64,000 nt of DNA from Hyaloraphidium curvatum (Eukaryota; Monoblepharomycota; Hyaloraphidiomycetes; Hyaloraphidiales; Hyaloraphidiaceae): assembly GCA_025558095.1 (NCBI GenBank), contig JAIVFI010000003.1, forward strand, positions 868,001-932,000, in the 5' to 3' direction. The translations under genes were made by a program, and so were the position numbers. This document shows positions 42,527-52,506 of this stretch, piece by piece (position 1 is the stretch's first letter; every line of letters starts with the position of its first letter). The notes under the pieces are model-generated. The model was not told the origin of the DNA. It saw nothing but the letters and a program-made list of their open reading frames with translations, and did no database searches.

Positions 42527-43721
42527 ATGTCCTCGGGGGAGACTTGCAAAGAGGCCACGGTCGTGTTCTCGGCCTCCGTGTTGAGCAGCCTCATCTTCCA
42601 CGGTGCCGACGAGGAGTCGGAGGGGATCCTCTACGGAACAGCGTCTACGGCTTTTGCACGCGTCCTAACGGACGGTGCCGCCGGCGATGGCGTCGGGAGC
42701 AGCATAGCTGGTGCATCACACGACGGCGACGCGTCGCAGACGGCCGACGGGCTCACCGCGGACACCACGATCGGTGGGCCTTTGAGGCCGTTACCCTCCC
42801 CCGGCGAGCAGCTTACGCGACCCGAACCCATTCCTCTCGGCACCGAAACTTCCAGTGGTGACGCATGCAGCGCGTTTAGGGTCATCCTTGAGCTTCTATG
42901 ACCATTTGGGGCGGTTGAAGAACGAAAAATTGGCGGACGCGGCGACCGGCCGGGTGGGTGTGTCCTCGCGCTTATGGAGGAGATCGAAGCTGATTCTTTC
43001 CGCCGAACACCGCAGGTTGTTGGATTTTTCAGGTTTCGGCGACGTTTCCGGCCGCCTGCCGTTGTTTCCCTGCGAGAGAATGCCGTCTATGCCGCTCTGG
43101 CCAGCCGCCTTGTCCAACAGGCGGACGCGAAGCGCTCCAGCGGCGGTGCAGCGCCAATATTGTCGCGGGCAGGATCTTTGCCATCGGGAAACGCTGCGGC
43201 CGATGCCTCCGCGCGGGATTCCGCCCCAGTCTTCCTGCTCATCACCTCGTCGACCACGGATTCCAAATCTATCCACAACTTTGACTATGCCTGCTTTCGC
43301 AAGAGCTCCTCGTGGGTACAAGGCTATGGTTCGCAGCCAATTTGTGTCCTGATCCCGGCGCGGGCTTGGCAGTGACGCTCTTTCCCGGATATCGATATCG
43401 ATCGCAAACATCCACGCAACCCGTTCAGAGGATGCTTTCGCCTCGGTCCTGAGGTAGGTTGTTGCAAGCAGTGCAGGCTCGCACGTTCTGACGGGTCTCT
43501 CCAGATCGTCTGCTTTTCCTGCCTTGGAACGATCGATCTCTGCGGTTCAATACGCCGGTTTCGCGGACCAGCTTGAATCGGTCGCGAAGGCTTCCTTGGA
43601 GGGTTTGAAATCAGCGTCGAATGACCTGGCCAAGGTCCAGGAGGACTACTTGAGGCTCGTCGCATCCTTGGAAGCGATCAAGGCAAAGGGGCGGAAGGCG
43701 AAGAGGACCGAGGCCAGATGA
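42527..43721 (+). CDS. Abraxas/ABRO1-like (FAM175) MPN-minus scaffold protein
   Basis: Exons 42527-42773, 42856-42953, 43016-43311, 43373-43453 and 43505-43721 (introns 82, 62, 61 and 51 nt) give 312 residues. The pattern follows the inactive-MPN Abraxas family: VVFSASVLSSLIFHGADEES with EGILYG; then LGSSLSFYDHLGRLKNEKL; VVGFFRFRRRFRPPAVVSLREN; APVFLLITSSTTDSKSIHNF; and a strand (LSRISISIANI). No JAMM zinc motif is seen, as in Abraxas. The C-terminus is a charged helix (FADQLESVAKASLEGLKSASNDLAKVQEDYL cut here for length: about residues 250-295) suited to coiled-coil pairing with a BRCC36-type deubiquitinase. Human-type C-terminal SPxF is not visible. Function as a BRISC-like scaffold is inferred. 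Confidence 0.72.
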
Positions 43722-44214
43722 CGTGCGGCTTGGGGACATATATACTCGCACATGGTCGTTGTTGGAGACTAGAATGTGGTCTTGTGGGTTTAATGGGGCG
43801 TATGTCCGTGCGTCAGACCGTCGCGGGGCGGAAGAGGGGGCTAGCCACTCTTCCCGGGTCGCTCGAATTCGCCTCCTTCCCCCCTCCCCCACGGAGCCCC
43901 CCGAGGCTCTCAAACCGTTCAGAGTGCGCATCTATTTGTCGCGCACCCGGCGCGGCCCGAGGATTTTCGGCGGCCGGGCCGGTGCGGGCGACAACTCGGT
44001 GTTCACACTGGCCTCCGCACGCGCCGCACAGGAGCTCTTAGTCTCGCGCACCGAGTGCAGCCCCCGAAATGCTTGTTTGGGAGGACAATGCTTCGTCGTG
44101 TGGGTGTCTCGGCTTCGGCCGGACGCTGCTGCTGTTCTCACCGAGCGGGACCAAACAGCCACCCTCCCGGACGGCGCGGACTCTAGGGTCCAGGTGATCT
44201 CGCCGTTCGCCACC
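43722..44214 (+). other. Intergenic region before the NTF2-like gene
   Basis: A 493-bp spacer. The frame of the downstream gene stays open through it, but the translation has no conserved feature and there is no clear intron, so I read it as promoter and leader. Nothing else is recognised. Confidence 0.4.
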
Positions 44215-45785
44215 ATGGAAGACGACAGGAAGCTTGCCGTGGACACCACCGTCCCCGACGTGGAGGAGTCATGGTGGGCCCCGTCCGGCGCGCTTGCGGG
44301 CCAACTTGGCCAACCTCGAGTGCCTCGCAGGGACTCGCTTCGGCAGGCCGTTTTCATGCCTGGGACCCCGCTGCCCACTTTGCAGTACCTCGCTTCGGCG
44401 TTCTTCGCCGAGAGCTCGGAGATTGTCTTCCTCGCGACGGGCGTCGTGCTGAAGGGGCCGGCTGCCATTCTGGAACTGTTCAAGCAAACCGCTGCGTCCA
44501 GCTACGGCGTTGACGCACTGCAAAACGAGATTATCAGTCAAGTTAGCGGGACCGACGTCGTGTCTGGACGCCGGACCATGGTCGAGACCGTGATCTTTGG
44601 CCTCGTGCACGACCAGCCCATTTCGTGGCTGCTTCCGGACGTGAAGCCCACAAGGAAGCGCATCGTGTTGCCCATGGTACCGTACATGTGCGTGGTTGGT
44701 CCAGTGCGGCAGTTTACTCTTCTTTTTGGCACAGGACATCAACGTTGCGTTCGGCACCGACGGGCAGACCGGAAGGAAGGTCGTCACTTCCGTCCGGGTC
44801 TTCTTCGACCTCGGATCGGTGATGCGCCAGATCGGGCTGCTGCCGCAGTCCCTCTACTGCAAGGCCAATTCGTCGGAGACGACGCTCCCAGTTGTCGGAG
44901 TCCGCGTGGCCGATCCCCTCACGGTCAACCGGAAGCCTTCCCCGACCGACGAGGAGGAGCGTCCCGCCGGGCCTCGCGTGAGTCTCTTGCATTGTGGTGG
45001 AAAGAAGACCTTAAGCCAACACCTCTCCGCAGTCGCACATTGTGTCGCCCCAGAAGATGAAGGAGTCTCGCGTCTTCTCAGCCCCCGCCGATGAACCGAT
45101 CCGCACAAGCACGCGGATCTTCCAGAAGCCTACCTCGGACGTGTTCAGCGACAAGACGGAGCCCCTGCGGACCTCGGTTCCCATCGACCCCCGTCGCTAC
45201 GAAACTCATGTCAACGTGTTCAACCCGAATGAGACCCCGGTGGAGGAGGGCGAGAAGCCGGGCAAAAGGCTCGTGGCGGTCAACCCCAACCTCACGTCCC
45301 ACATGGCGACGCTCGGGATCTCAGCTCCGCCGCCGGACCAGGATGCCGACACCTTCAAGCCGACCCGGAAGCTGGTCGGGGACCCGACGAGCCGGATCTC
45401 CCCCGACGAAAGGGAGGAGACGTTCAAACCCCAGAAGAAGCTCTTCATGGACCAGGCGAACAAGCAAGCGCCGTCTGCGGACGAGGCATTCCACCCGAGC
45501 TTGAAGCAGTTTGGCCTGAGGAACAAGAACCAGATCAACATTTCCGGCCCCACCGAGGAGGAGATTGCGGCGCAGCAGGCCGCGGAGGTTCGAAAGCCGC
45601 GGAGGAACGAGAGCCAGATCACGCTGTGGGGGGCGCCCGGCAACCTGACGCCGAATGGGTCTACGCCCGAACGACCAAGCTCGCGGTGCGTACTTTCCGT
45701 TTCTCTAACTGGGCTGTGACGTGACCTCTCTTCTTCCAGTGTGCTGCGCCCGCCCGGCGGCGGCTCCACGCTCACGCTGTCGTGA
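44215..45785 (+). CDS. NTF2/SnoaL-like domain protein with a Jupiter/HN1-type C-terminal motif
   Basis: Exons 44215-44676, 44735-44977, 45033-45685 and 45740-45785 (introns 58, 55 and 54 nt) give 467 residues. Residues about 50-215 look like an NTF2-fold domain: LQYLASAFFAESSEIVFLATG, a conserved DVKPTRKRIVLPM, and VRVFFDLGSVMRQIGLLP before a disordered linker. The second half has repeated short charged motifs (TEPLRTS, DTFKPTRKL, ETFKPQKKL). The last exon encodes only about 15 residues, ending VLRPPGGGSTLTLS, which matches the RVLRPPGGGS core of Jupiter/HN1 microtubule-associated proteins. Splicing joins the Arg to this core. Intron 1's donor was chosen for phase; the nearby GTGCGT donor breaks the frame. 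The combined role is unknown. Confidence 0.7.
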
Positions 45786-45943
45786 AGTCAAAGTCGCCGA
45801 ACCATCAACCTATCTCATGGAGCCGAAGAGAAGATCGCCGTATCTTCCAATGCAGTTTCTACTCTTTCCAGCATGTATACGTCGAAAAGATTCATCGAAA
45901 TCAACCAGCAACGTGTTTGCGGCTGTGGCGCCGTGGAACCACA

Positions 45944-47365
45944 ATGCACTCGCCAGAGGACCGCTTGATTCCCGCCATTGAACGGGACCGGATACCGATA
46001 TCGCTATGGCGGAACATTCCTCTGCTGGTCGTCTCGGGGAATTGGATCGCGATGGCTTGCGTCGTGTTCCTTCCGGTCTACGCGTTCGAGCCGTCGTCGC
46101 CGAGCCTGTCGCCCGAACACACATTTCTTGAGGAGCCTTCGGCATCCGGACTTGCCTTGGTCGAGTCCATGACATTTTTGGGCTGGATGATCGGGGCCAC
46201 GTGCCTCTCGATGCTGTCCGACGCCTTTGGTCGGCGTCCTACCATGCTAGTGTCGGGCTACCTGATATCGAGCTTCCTGCTCATGTCGGTGCTGGTGCTA
46301 GAGCGTGGAGACGTCCTGGGTTTTGCGATTTTTCGAGCTGCCCTCGGATTCTGCGTCGGAGGGGGCGGTCTCGTGGCCTTTTCGCTCGGCATCGAGGTTT
46401 ACGGCCCCGAAGTGGAATCGCACACCGGATGGGGAGCCGTGCTGTTCAACAACAACTTTGCAATCGGCGGCTCCGTGCTCGCCGCATTTGCGTATTTTGT
46501 CCCGGACTGGCGGTTCATGACGGCGGGCGTGGCCTTGTTCCAGATCGCTCTCGTTACCGCTTGTCTCTTCCTGGCGCCTGAGTCGCCGACATGGCTGGCA
46601 GCGACGCAGGATGGGCTCAAATCCGCATCAGCTGCCACAAACGGCGATTTAGCTCCGGGCAGTACGACATTTGGTGATTTCCTTCTCCCGGAATTTGCCC
46701 GGCCCCTGCTCCGACCTCCTTTGGCAACCCGGCTGGTTCTTCTGTTCTCGGTCTGGTTCACCGCGGTACACGTGTACTATGGCATAACGTTGGATGCCAC
46801 GAATCTTGGCACCGACGGCCCGGACGCGACCGGTGGCACGCCACCTACCGGGCTCTCCTTGTACCAGCTTTCGTTCCTGCTCAACTTGCTGGCCATCCCC
46901 GCGCAGACCTTGAGTGCATTTGCGATCGCCAGGATCGGCGGGCCACGGACATTGGTGCACAGCTTCTGGCTCAGCGGGGCGAGCTTCCTCGCAACCGCTT
47001 GCGCTGCTCAGTTTGGCCTTTTGCGACTGGCCAGCGCGTTCGTCACCGTGGGATCGTTCTTTGAAAACCTTGCCTTCTGCGCTCTGTACTCCGCTACCGC
47101 CGTCATGTTCCCCACGACGGTTCGGAACACTGCGATGGGGTGGCTCGCGAGCGTGAGCAAAACGGGAGCAATGCTTGCTCCTGTCGTGGTGCATCAGATC
47201 GGAGGCAAGAACTTGGCCGTGCCATTCTGGATCTTCAGCTCCATGTCCTTCCTCTGCGCTTGCGTGATGCACTTCTTCGGCTCTGTGTGGTTGGAGGAGG
47301 AGGCAGGGGAGACGGACGAGGATCTTGGTCGCGAGGACGAAGACAACGAGGGACCGTCCATGTAG
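45944..47365 (+). CDS. Major facilitator superfamily transporter (SLC22/organic-cation-like)
   Basis: Intronless, 473 residues with about 12 hydrophobic segments. MFS motif A is seen after TM2 (SDAFGRRPT), preceded by a large loop between TM1 and TM2 (PSSPSLSPEHTFLEEPS), as in SLC22 and SV2-like carriers. The ALGFCVGGGG and YGPEVESHTGWGAVL segments correspond to TM4-TM5, PESPTWL closes TM6 (a hallmark of sugar and organic-cation carriers) and TAVMFPTTVRNTAMGW resembles the C-half motif of organic-cation transporters. The C-terminus is acidic and cytosolic. The substrate cannot be predicted. The start MHSPEDRLIPAIERD was chosen over an upstream in-frame ATG overlapping the previous stop. Confidence 0.85.
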   Translation: MHSPEDRLIPAIERDRIPISLWRNIPLLVVSGNWIAMACVVFLPVYAFEPSSPSLSPEHTFLEEPSASGLALVESMTFLGWMIGATCLSMLSDAFGRRPTMLVSGYLISSFLLMSVLVLERGDVLGFAIFRAALGFCVGGGGLVAFSLGIEVYGPEVESHTGWGAVLFNNNFAIGGSVLAAFAYFVPDWRFMTAGVALFQIALVTACLFLAPESPTWLAATQDGLKSASAATNGDLAPGSTTFGDFLLPEFARPLLRPPLATRLVLLFSVWFTAVHVYYGITLDATNLGTDGPDATGGTPPTGLSLYQLSFLLNLLAIPAQTLSAFAIARIGGPRTLVHSFWLSGASFLATACAAQFGLLRLASAFVTVGSFFENLAFCALYSATAVMFPTTVRNTAMGWLASVSKTGAMLAPVVVHQIGGKNLAVPFWIFSSMSFLCACVMHFFGSVWLEEEAGETDEDLGREDEDNEGPSM

Positions 47366-47518
47366 GGACGTTTTGGCGGACGTGAGGTGACGTTGGCGCA
47401 TGGGAGCCATTGTCGAGGAGATGATTGAGATGTTGTGGTATTTCTGATTTCTGAACATAGATCGCGCTCTCGCCTGGGTATCGACCGACCGTGCAAAAGA
47501 CCCGGGAGCAGCCCGCGG

Positions 47519-48929
47519 TTAGTCTCCCTCGGGCATAGCACCCGGAGGCGGTGGAATCCAAAAGGCCTGGCAATCAATGAGCGGTCAGCACGTGAGGGCG
47601 GATAATGGCAAAGCCCCCAAGAGATCTCCGACCGCGCGAAAAACCACCACGGCATTCTACCGCGAATCGTTTTCGACATGATGGGGAAACAGCGGGTCGT
47701 TTGGGTGCGCTGATGGCGCTGCTCACCAAGTTCGCATCCGCAGACGCCGCCATGTTGAACTTGGGGTTGTATGCCACAACCTTTGACCCCTCGGTGTGTC
47801 CGTCCAGAGAGCAAACGAGCTGCTGCGACTTGATCTCCCAGAAGTGGACTTTGCCGTCTTGCGATCCTGGAAGGAACAGCTTGTTGGTTCAAGCTGCCCT
47901 CGTGAGGACATCGGTGAAACTCACCACACATCGCGAACTTGGCGTCAGGGGTGAAGTCCGCGTGAAGATCGAGAGCGGCTAGATTCTGGTGGCCCGTGAG
48001 TTTTGCCACCAGTTCTTTGGGATCCAAGCCGCTGACTACGTAGAGCTCTGGCCCGTTGGTCGAAATGAGAATGTAGTTTCCGTCGTTCGAGAACTTGATC
48101 CCAGTCCATGTAATGTCCGTTTGCAAATGGTGTGTAGGAGCACCCGTCACAAAGGGCCCGTTCTCAAAACTGGCGATATCATAGAGCCGTATCACTTTAG
48201 ACTGCAAGGCTATGGCAAACACCTTTCCGGAGGGATCGAAGGCGACGAGCGGATTCCCGTTTGGGACCTGCATGAAGCCCTGAGCGTTCTCCGTCCGAAG
48301 GTCCCAGAGCCGTACGCTGCTGTCGCTGGCGGCGGAGATGAATCGGTCGTCGAGAGGAGACATGTCCAGGGAAGTGACGCTTTGGAGCAGCCGCGATCAG
48401 ACTCGCAAAGCGCGACCGCAGTGTAGATACCCACTTGCCCTGGTGTCCCTTGAAGTAGCGGATGAATTTGTTGTCGTGGAACGACATGTACCGAATCGCG
48501 TCTGCGAGACTGGGGTCAGTTGGGACCTTGGGACCCGAGGGTGCTCGGCACACCGTCTTCCTTCGTGGACGCATAGATGATGCAATTCTTGTGGTGGGTA
48601 AACTTGGCGAGATTGCAGCCGTACTTCTTGCTGTTCGAAGTCTTTACTTTGCTGTGAACGCAGAGTGGGCGAGCGTTTCCGGAGACCAGGGCTGCCCTCA
48701 CGTTCCGCGCTCGCAATCGTACAAATGCAGCGACTCATCGTCCGAAGATGTAACGCAGAACTGTCCCGTATGGTCGAAGTCGATCGAGTTGATGTGTTTC
48801 TTGTTGTCGTGGAAGACGGCACCTTCCCTCGAGCTTCAGACCGCATTGTCACGTGGAAACACGCGATGAGGCCGCACCGACGACTAGTTTGCTCAGGGAA
48901 TCTCTCGTCAAGATTCCTGGGTCCTCCAT
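47519..48929 (-). CDS. SWD2: WD40 protein Swd2/WDR82
   Basis: Shared subunit of the COMPASS H3K4 methyltransferase and the 3'-end processing machinery. Exons 48929-48878, 48822-48702, 48651-48554, 48501-48435, 48379-47925, 47866-47727 and 47566-47519 give 326 residues. Landmarks follow WDR82 closely: INSIDFDHTGQFCVTSSDDESLHLYD, SKKYG, RYMSFHDNKFIRYFKGH, SLDMSPLDDRFISAASDSSVRLWDLR, FDPSGKVFA, GIKFSNDGNYILISTNG, DGKVHFWEI, and the C-terminal NPKFNMAASADANLAFWIP. Introns are 55, 50, 52, 55, 58 and 160 nt; the last is the longest in the window. Start MEDPGILTRDSLSK matches the family's short N-terminus. Divergent from the thioesterase gene (about 200 bp). Confidence 0.92.
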
Positions 48930-49132
48930 GGGCGCGACGTGGCCTCAGTCCGGCCACCAACGCGCCCTCGATCACTGCGTCGCGTTGCGGCGCTCCGATC
49001 ACACCTGTCGGCTCGGCAACGGACTGCCTCCCACCGCGCATCGCCCCGCTTGAGCGACAGAATCGCCTCTTCGGCGATTGCTTTTCGCTCATCGGCCCCA
49101 TCGAGCGACAGAAAGGCCGCCAGTTCTCTGCC

Positions 49133-50163
49133 ATGGCTTCTCAAACCTATTGGGACGAAGCGCTGAAGTTGGAGAAGACCGGGCCCGGACGCTACGTCGT
49201 CACCATTTCGGGGAAGTCGGCCTTGACCAATGTCAACAAGAGCGTTCACGGTGGCTACGTTATCGGGCTCGCCGCCAAGGCGATGCAGGAGGAGCTGAAG
49301 GCCGTCGCTCCCATGCACCTGCTTCCCGTGGCCCTCAACACGTCGTTCTGCGGATCGGTTTTCGAAGGAACGCCATTGGAGCTCATCGTCGAGGTCTCGA
49401 AGCAGGGGAGGAGGTTTACTTTTCTACGCTGTCAGCTGCGGCAGAAGGGCGCGGTGTGCCTGGACGCGAACGGGTGCTACGGAGCCCCCTCGGAATCCCG
49501 GGACGGCAGGGACGACTACCGCACCGGCGCCTACGCCAAAGTGCAGCTTCCTCCGTTCGAGCAGTGCAAACCGTACGAGAAGGTCATGGAGGACCTGGGC
49601 GTCCAGCCCCGGGTCGACCGGCCCGAGGACTTTAGGATCCGTGCCGTCGATCCCAAGCCCGTGGGCGAGCTCGTCTCGAAGTGGATTCCGCGCCTCGAGT
49701 CCCTGGGCAAGACAGCCGGCGCCAAGGACGTCGATCGCGAGGTCCACGACTTCAAGACCGAAGCGTACTGCGGCTTCACGGACCAGAGGCCGCACGACGT
49801 CACCTCCGTGATCTATTTCACCGATTTTATCCCCCCGCTGAACTTCTCCATGTCGCTCCGGCCGCACATCCCGAACCGGAACCACTTCTGGTTGGTTTCC
49901 TCCGCCGCTCCGCACTTCACGAGGCTAACCGATTCATCAGGGACTGGACGACCATCTCATACAGCGTCAATTTCGTCAACCCCGTTCCTCCGACCCCACT
50001 GATCGCGATCCGCGTCGAATGCGAGATCCTGCAGGATACGGACGAGCGCCGGTGCCTCGTCCAGAACATGGCGATCGACCCGGTGTCCGGCAAGGTCATC
50101 TGCGTGGCAAGGCAAGCAGCACTTGCCACGCCATACCCGATCCGGGGCGCGGAGAATCTTTGA
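49133..50163 (+). CDS. Double-hotdog thioesterase-like protein
   Basis: Exons 49133-49890 and 49941-50163 (50-nt intron) give 326 residues. Two hotdog-like halves are visible: N-terminal VNKSVHGGYVIGLAAKAMQEEL with a following strand-rich block (LIVEVSKQGRRFTFLRCQLRQKG), and a second half with SVIYFTDFIPPLNFS and WTTISYSVNFVNPVPPTPLIAI, then RCLVQNMAIDPVSGKVICVARQAAL. This is the 4HBT_3/TesB-like acyl-CoA thioesterase family. The HGGY segment sits where family members place substrate-binding residues. Fatty or aromatic acyl-CoA hydrolysis is likely but the substrate is open. The first start MASQTYWDEALKLEK lies inside a longer open frame that overlaps the WDR82 leader. Confidence 0.75.
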
Positions 50164-50192
50164 AAGTATGTGCGGGCATAGATGGAGACGAA

Positions 50193-50549
50193 TCATTCCT
50201 CGAGAGAAGACAGCTTGGACGCAATCTCGTCTGAACCGAGTCCGTGGATCGCAACTGTCTTCTCCCTGTCCTTGTGGCCCCGCACTAGCTCTACCGAGGA
50301 CTTTGGGATCCCGAGCAAGTCCGCGACTGTGACCACGACGTCCTTGTTTGCTTCGCCCTCCCTGGCGGGTTTCCGTGTCCGGATCTCCAGGACTCCGTTC
50401 GCGTAGCCGACACCCTCCGTCCGGCTCCCGGGCTTGACGTGGAGCTGAAGCATCACAGGCTTTGCCTTTGACGACATCGCTCGTCGAAGGGCTCCGAATG
50501 GCATTTGCAACGGGGAAACGTTCGGCGCGCATTCTAGTCCGCGCGGCAC
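50193..50549 (-). CDS. DUF167 (UPF0235/C15orf40-like) protein
   Basis: Intronless, up to 118 residues; starts at 50549, at MPFGALRR or at MSSKAKP are all possible. The conserved core is LQLHVKPGSRTEGVGYANGVLEIR, then ARPARE-like spacing here as KPAREGEANKDVVVTVADLLGI, ending SSVELVRGHKDREKTVAIHGL. The fold is a small alpha/beta protein of unknown function, conserved from bacteria to man. The N-terminal extension of the longest form is basic and could be a mitochondrial signal, as proposed for other eukaryotic members. The stop is 30 bp from the convergent thioesterase stop, and the gene is divergent from the sirtuin with an 83-bp gap. Confidence 0.85.
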   Translation of the reverse strand: MPRGLECAPNVSPLQMPFGALRRAMSSKAKPVMLQLHVKPGSRTEGVGYANGVLEIRTRKPAREGEANKDVVVTVADLLGIPKSSVELVRGHKDREKTVAIHGLGSDEIASKLSSLEE

Positions 50550-50632
50550 TTGCTTGACACCCTCACCTCAAGGACAAACAACGGCATCGTCAGTCCATCG
50601 ATTGAGTCCCGCTCTGTCCCGTCTTATCCGCA

Positions 50633-52342
50633 ATGTCGGGTGCCGATGCGTCCCCGCCGAACGTATTCGCGGGCCACCGCGAGTCCGAAGAGCCCTTGGA
50701 GCCCTACGAAAGCTCCGACGCCCCCAGCGACCCCGAGGACCCCCTGGAGCCCTACAAGAGCGACGACGAGCCGACCGAGGATGAAGTCGAGGAGATCGTT
50801 CCGCACCGGGTCGCGGGCTCCGATTCCGACGGCGAGGGCGGCGCGAATCCGCTCATGGCGGCGCTCCGCGCTTTGGGGCTGAGCTCGCCGGGGAGGGCGG
50901 CGGGGGACAAGGTGCTCCCCGAGCCGACGGTCGCGGCGGTCGCCGAGTACATCAAGGAGAAGAAGCCGCACAACGTCGTCGTCATGTGCGGGGCCGGGAT
51001 CTCGACAGCGGCCGGTATCCCGGACTTTCGGACCCCCGGCACCGGACTCTACAGCAATCTCGCGGAGTACAAGTGCGATTGCGTGCCGGGATCGCGGTTC
51101 CCGTCGCCTGACCGAGTATTGCCTTGTCCAGCTTGCCGACACCGGAGGCCGTCTTCGAGATCAGCTACTTCAGGCACAACCCCCTGCCCTTCTACCACCT
51201 CTCTCACCATCTCACGCCCGGGCGCCACCTTCCCACCATGACCCACTACTTCCTTGCCTTGCTCGAGGAGAAAGGCGTTCTCCGCCGGATCTACACGCAG
51301 GTAAGGCGCGCTCTGTGACTCCGCCGATCGAGGCCAACCATCGGTCTCAACGCAGAACATTGACACGCTCGAAACCCTGGCCGGCGTTCCCCGGGAAAAG
51401 ATCGTCGAGGCACATGGCAGCTATGGCGCCGCGCACTGCGTCGGCGGCTTCGTCGACCCCGCCGTCGAGACCTTCCTCGGCGAGGGCGGCAGGCTCAACA
51501 CGACGTACTGGTCCACGGACCCGCGCACGGCGCGGCGGGGCTGTGGCGCGGCGTACGACACGGCGCTGTTTGCCCGCAAGGTGCGGGAGGGCAAGGTTCC
51601 CCTGTGCGAGCGGTGCGGCGGGCTTGTCAAGCCGGACATTGTGTTTTTCGGGGAAGGCCTTCCGCGGCGCTTCTTTGACCTCGTCGAGGTGGACTTTGAC
51701 CCGGACTCGTGCGACCTGGTCATCGTCATGGGCACCTCGCTGCTCGTGGGGCCGTTCAACCAGCTGCCGTACATGGCGCCGCCGCGGGTTCCGCGGCTGA
51801 TGCTGAACATGACCCCTGCGGGCGGGTTTGACTACTCGATCCACCGGCCGCCGTTCCGGGACGCGTTCTGGAAGGGGCCCTGTGATGAGGGCGTGGTGGA
51901 GCTCGCCAGGGCGCTGGGCTGGGAGGAGGATCTGAAGCGGATGTTCGAGGAGGGGAGGGCGGAGCTGAGGAAGCAGTGGGCCGAAGCGGCGGCTGCCGGG
52001 GCGGAGGCTGCGCCTACAGAAGGTGCATCGGCTGGAGGCGCCGCCGAACCTACAGAGGCCGGCGGTCCAGTGGAGAGCTCCCCTGCGGCCACGCCGCAAC
52101 CGGAACAGGCGAATGGGGCCGACTCGACAGGGACCTCGAGCACCTCGTCGCCCACGGGCCCATCGACCGAAGCCCGATTCAACGTCTACAAGCCCCACGG
52201 CACGCAGATTATCACCTCGGGCGGGGTCGTGATCGAGGAGGTTCTTGAAGACGAGGCGGAGCTGGAGTTGTCGGCCAGCGACCAGGCCAAGGTCGACGAA
52301 GCGGTTGACGCGATTCTGCTGGCGGGATTGAAGCTCAAGTAG
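50633..52342 (+). CDS. Class-I-like sirtuin (NAD-dependent protein deacylase) with an altered zinc site
   Basis: Exons 50633-51072, 51132-51300 and 51356-52342 (introns 59 and 55 nt) give 531 residues. An acidic N-terminus precedes the core: [21 protein letters not shown] (119-138), QNIDTLE (203-209), catalytic His223 in EAHGSYG, then C287-x2-C290 before [10 protein letters not shown], and [11 protein letters not shown]. This resembles SIRT2/Hst2. The usual first zinc pair is abnormal: C231 is present (AAHCVGG), its partner four or five residues on is missing, and an insertion of about 30 residues brings a lone C266 (RRGCGAAY). The C-terminal 150 residues are Ala/Glu/Ser-rich and then acidic. 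Deacylase activity is expected but unproven given the zinc change. Confidence 0.88.
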
Positions 52343-52506
52343 ATCAGCCAGACTGTTTCATGCTGTATCGATTGATTTCCTGCGTTGCATCCCCTGATGA
52401 CACTCGGCGGAGGATCGCCCCTCTGATTTCGGGCCCGGCGGATTCCAAGCCCCGACAACTTTCCCTCCTCCCCATACCCCTCTGGCCTCGCTTCGAGCGG
52501 ATCGGC

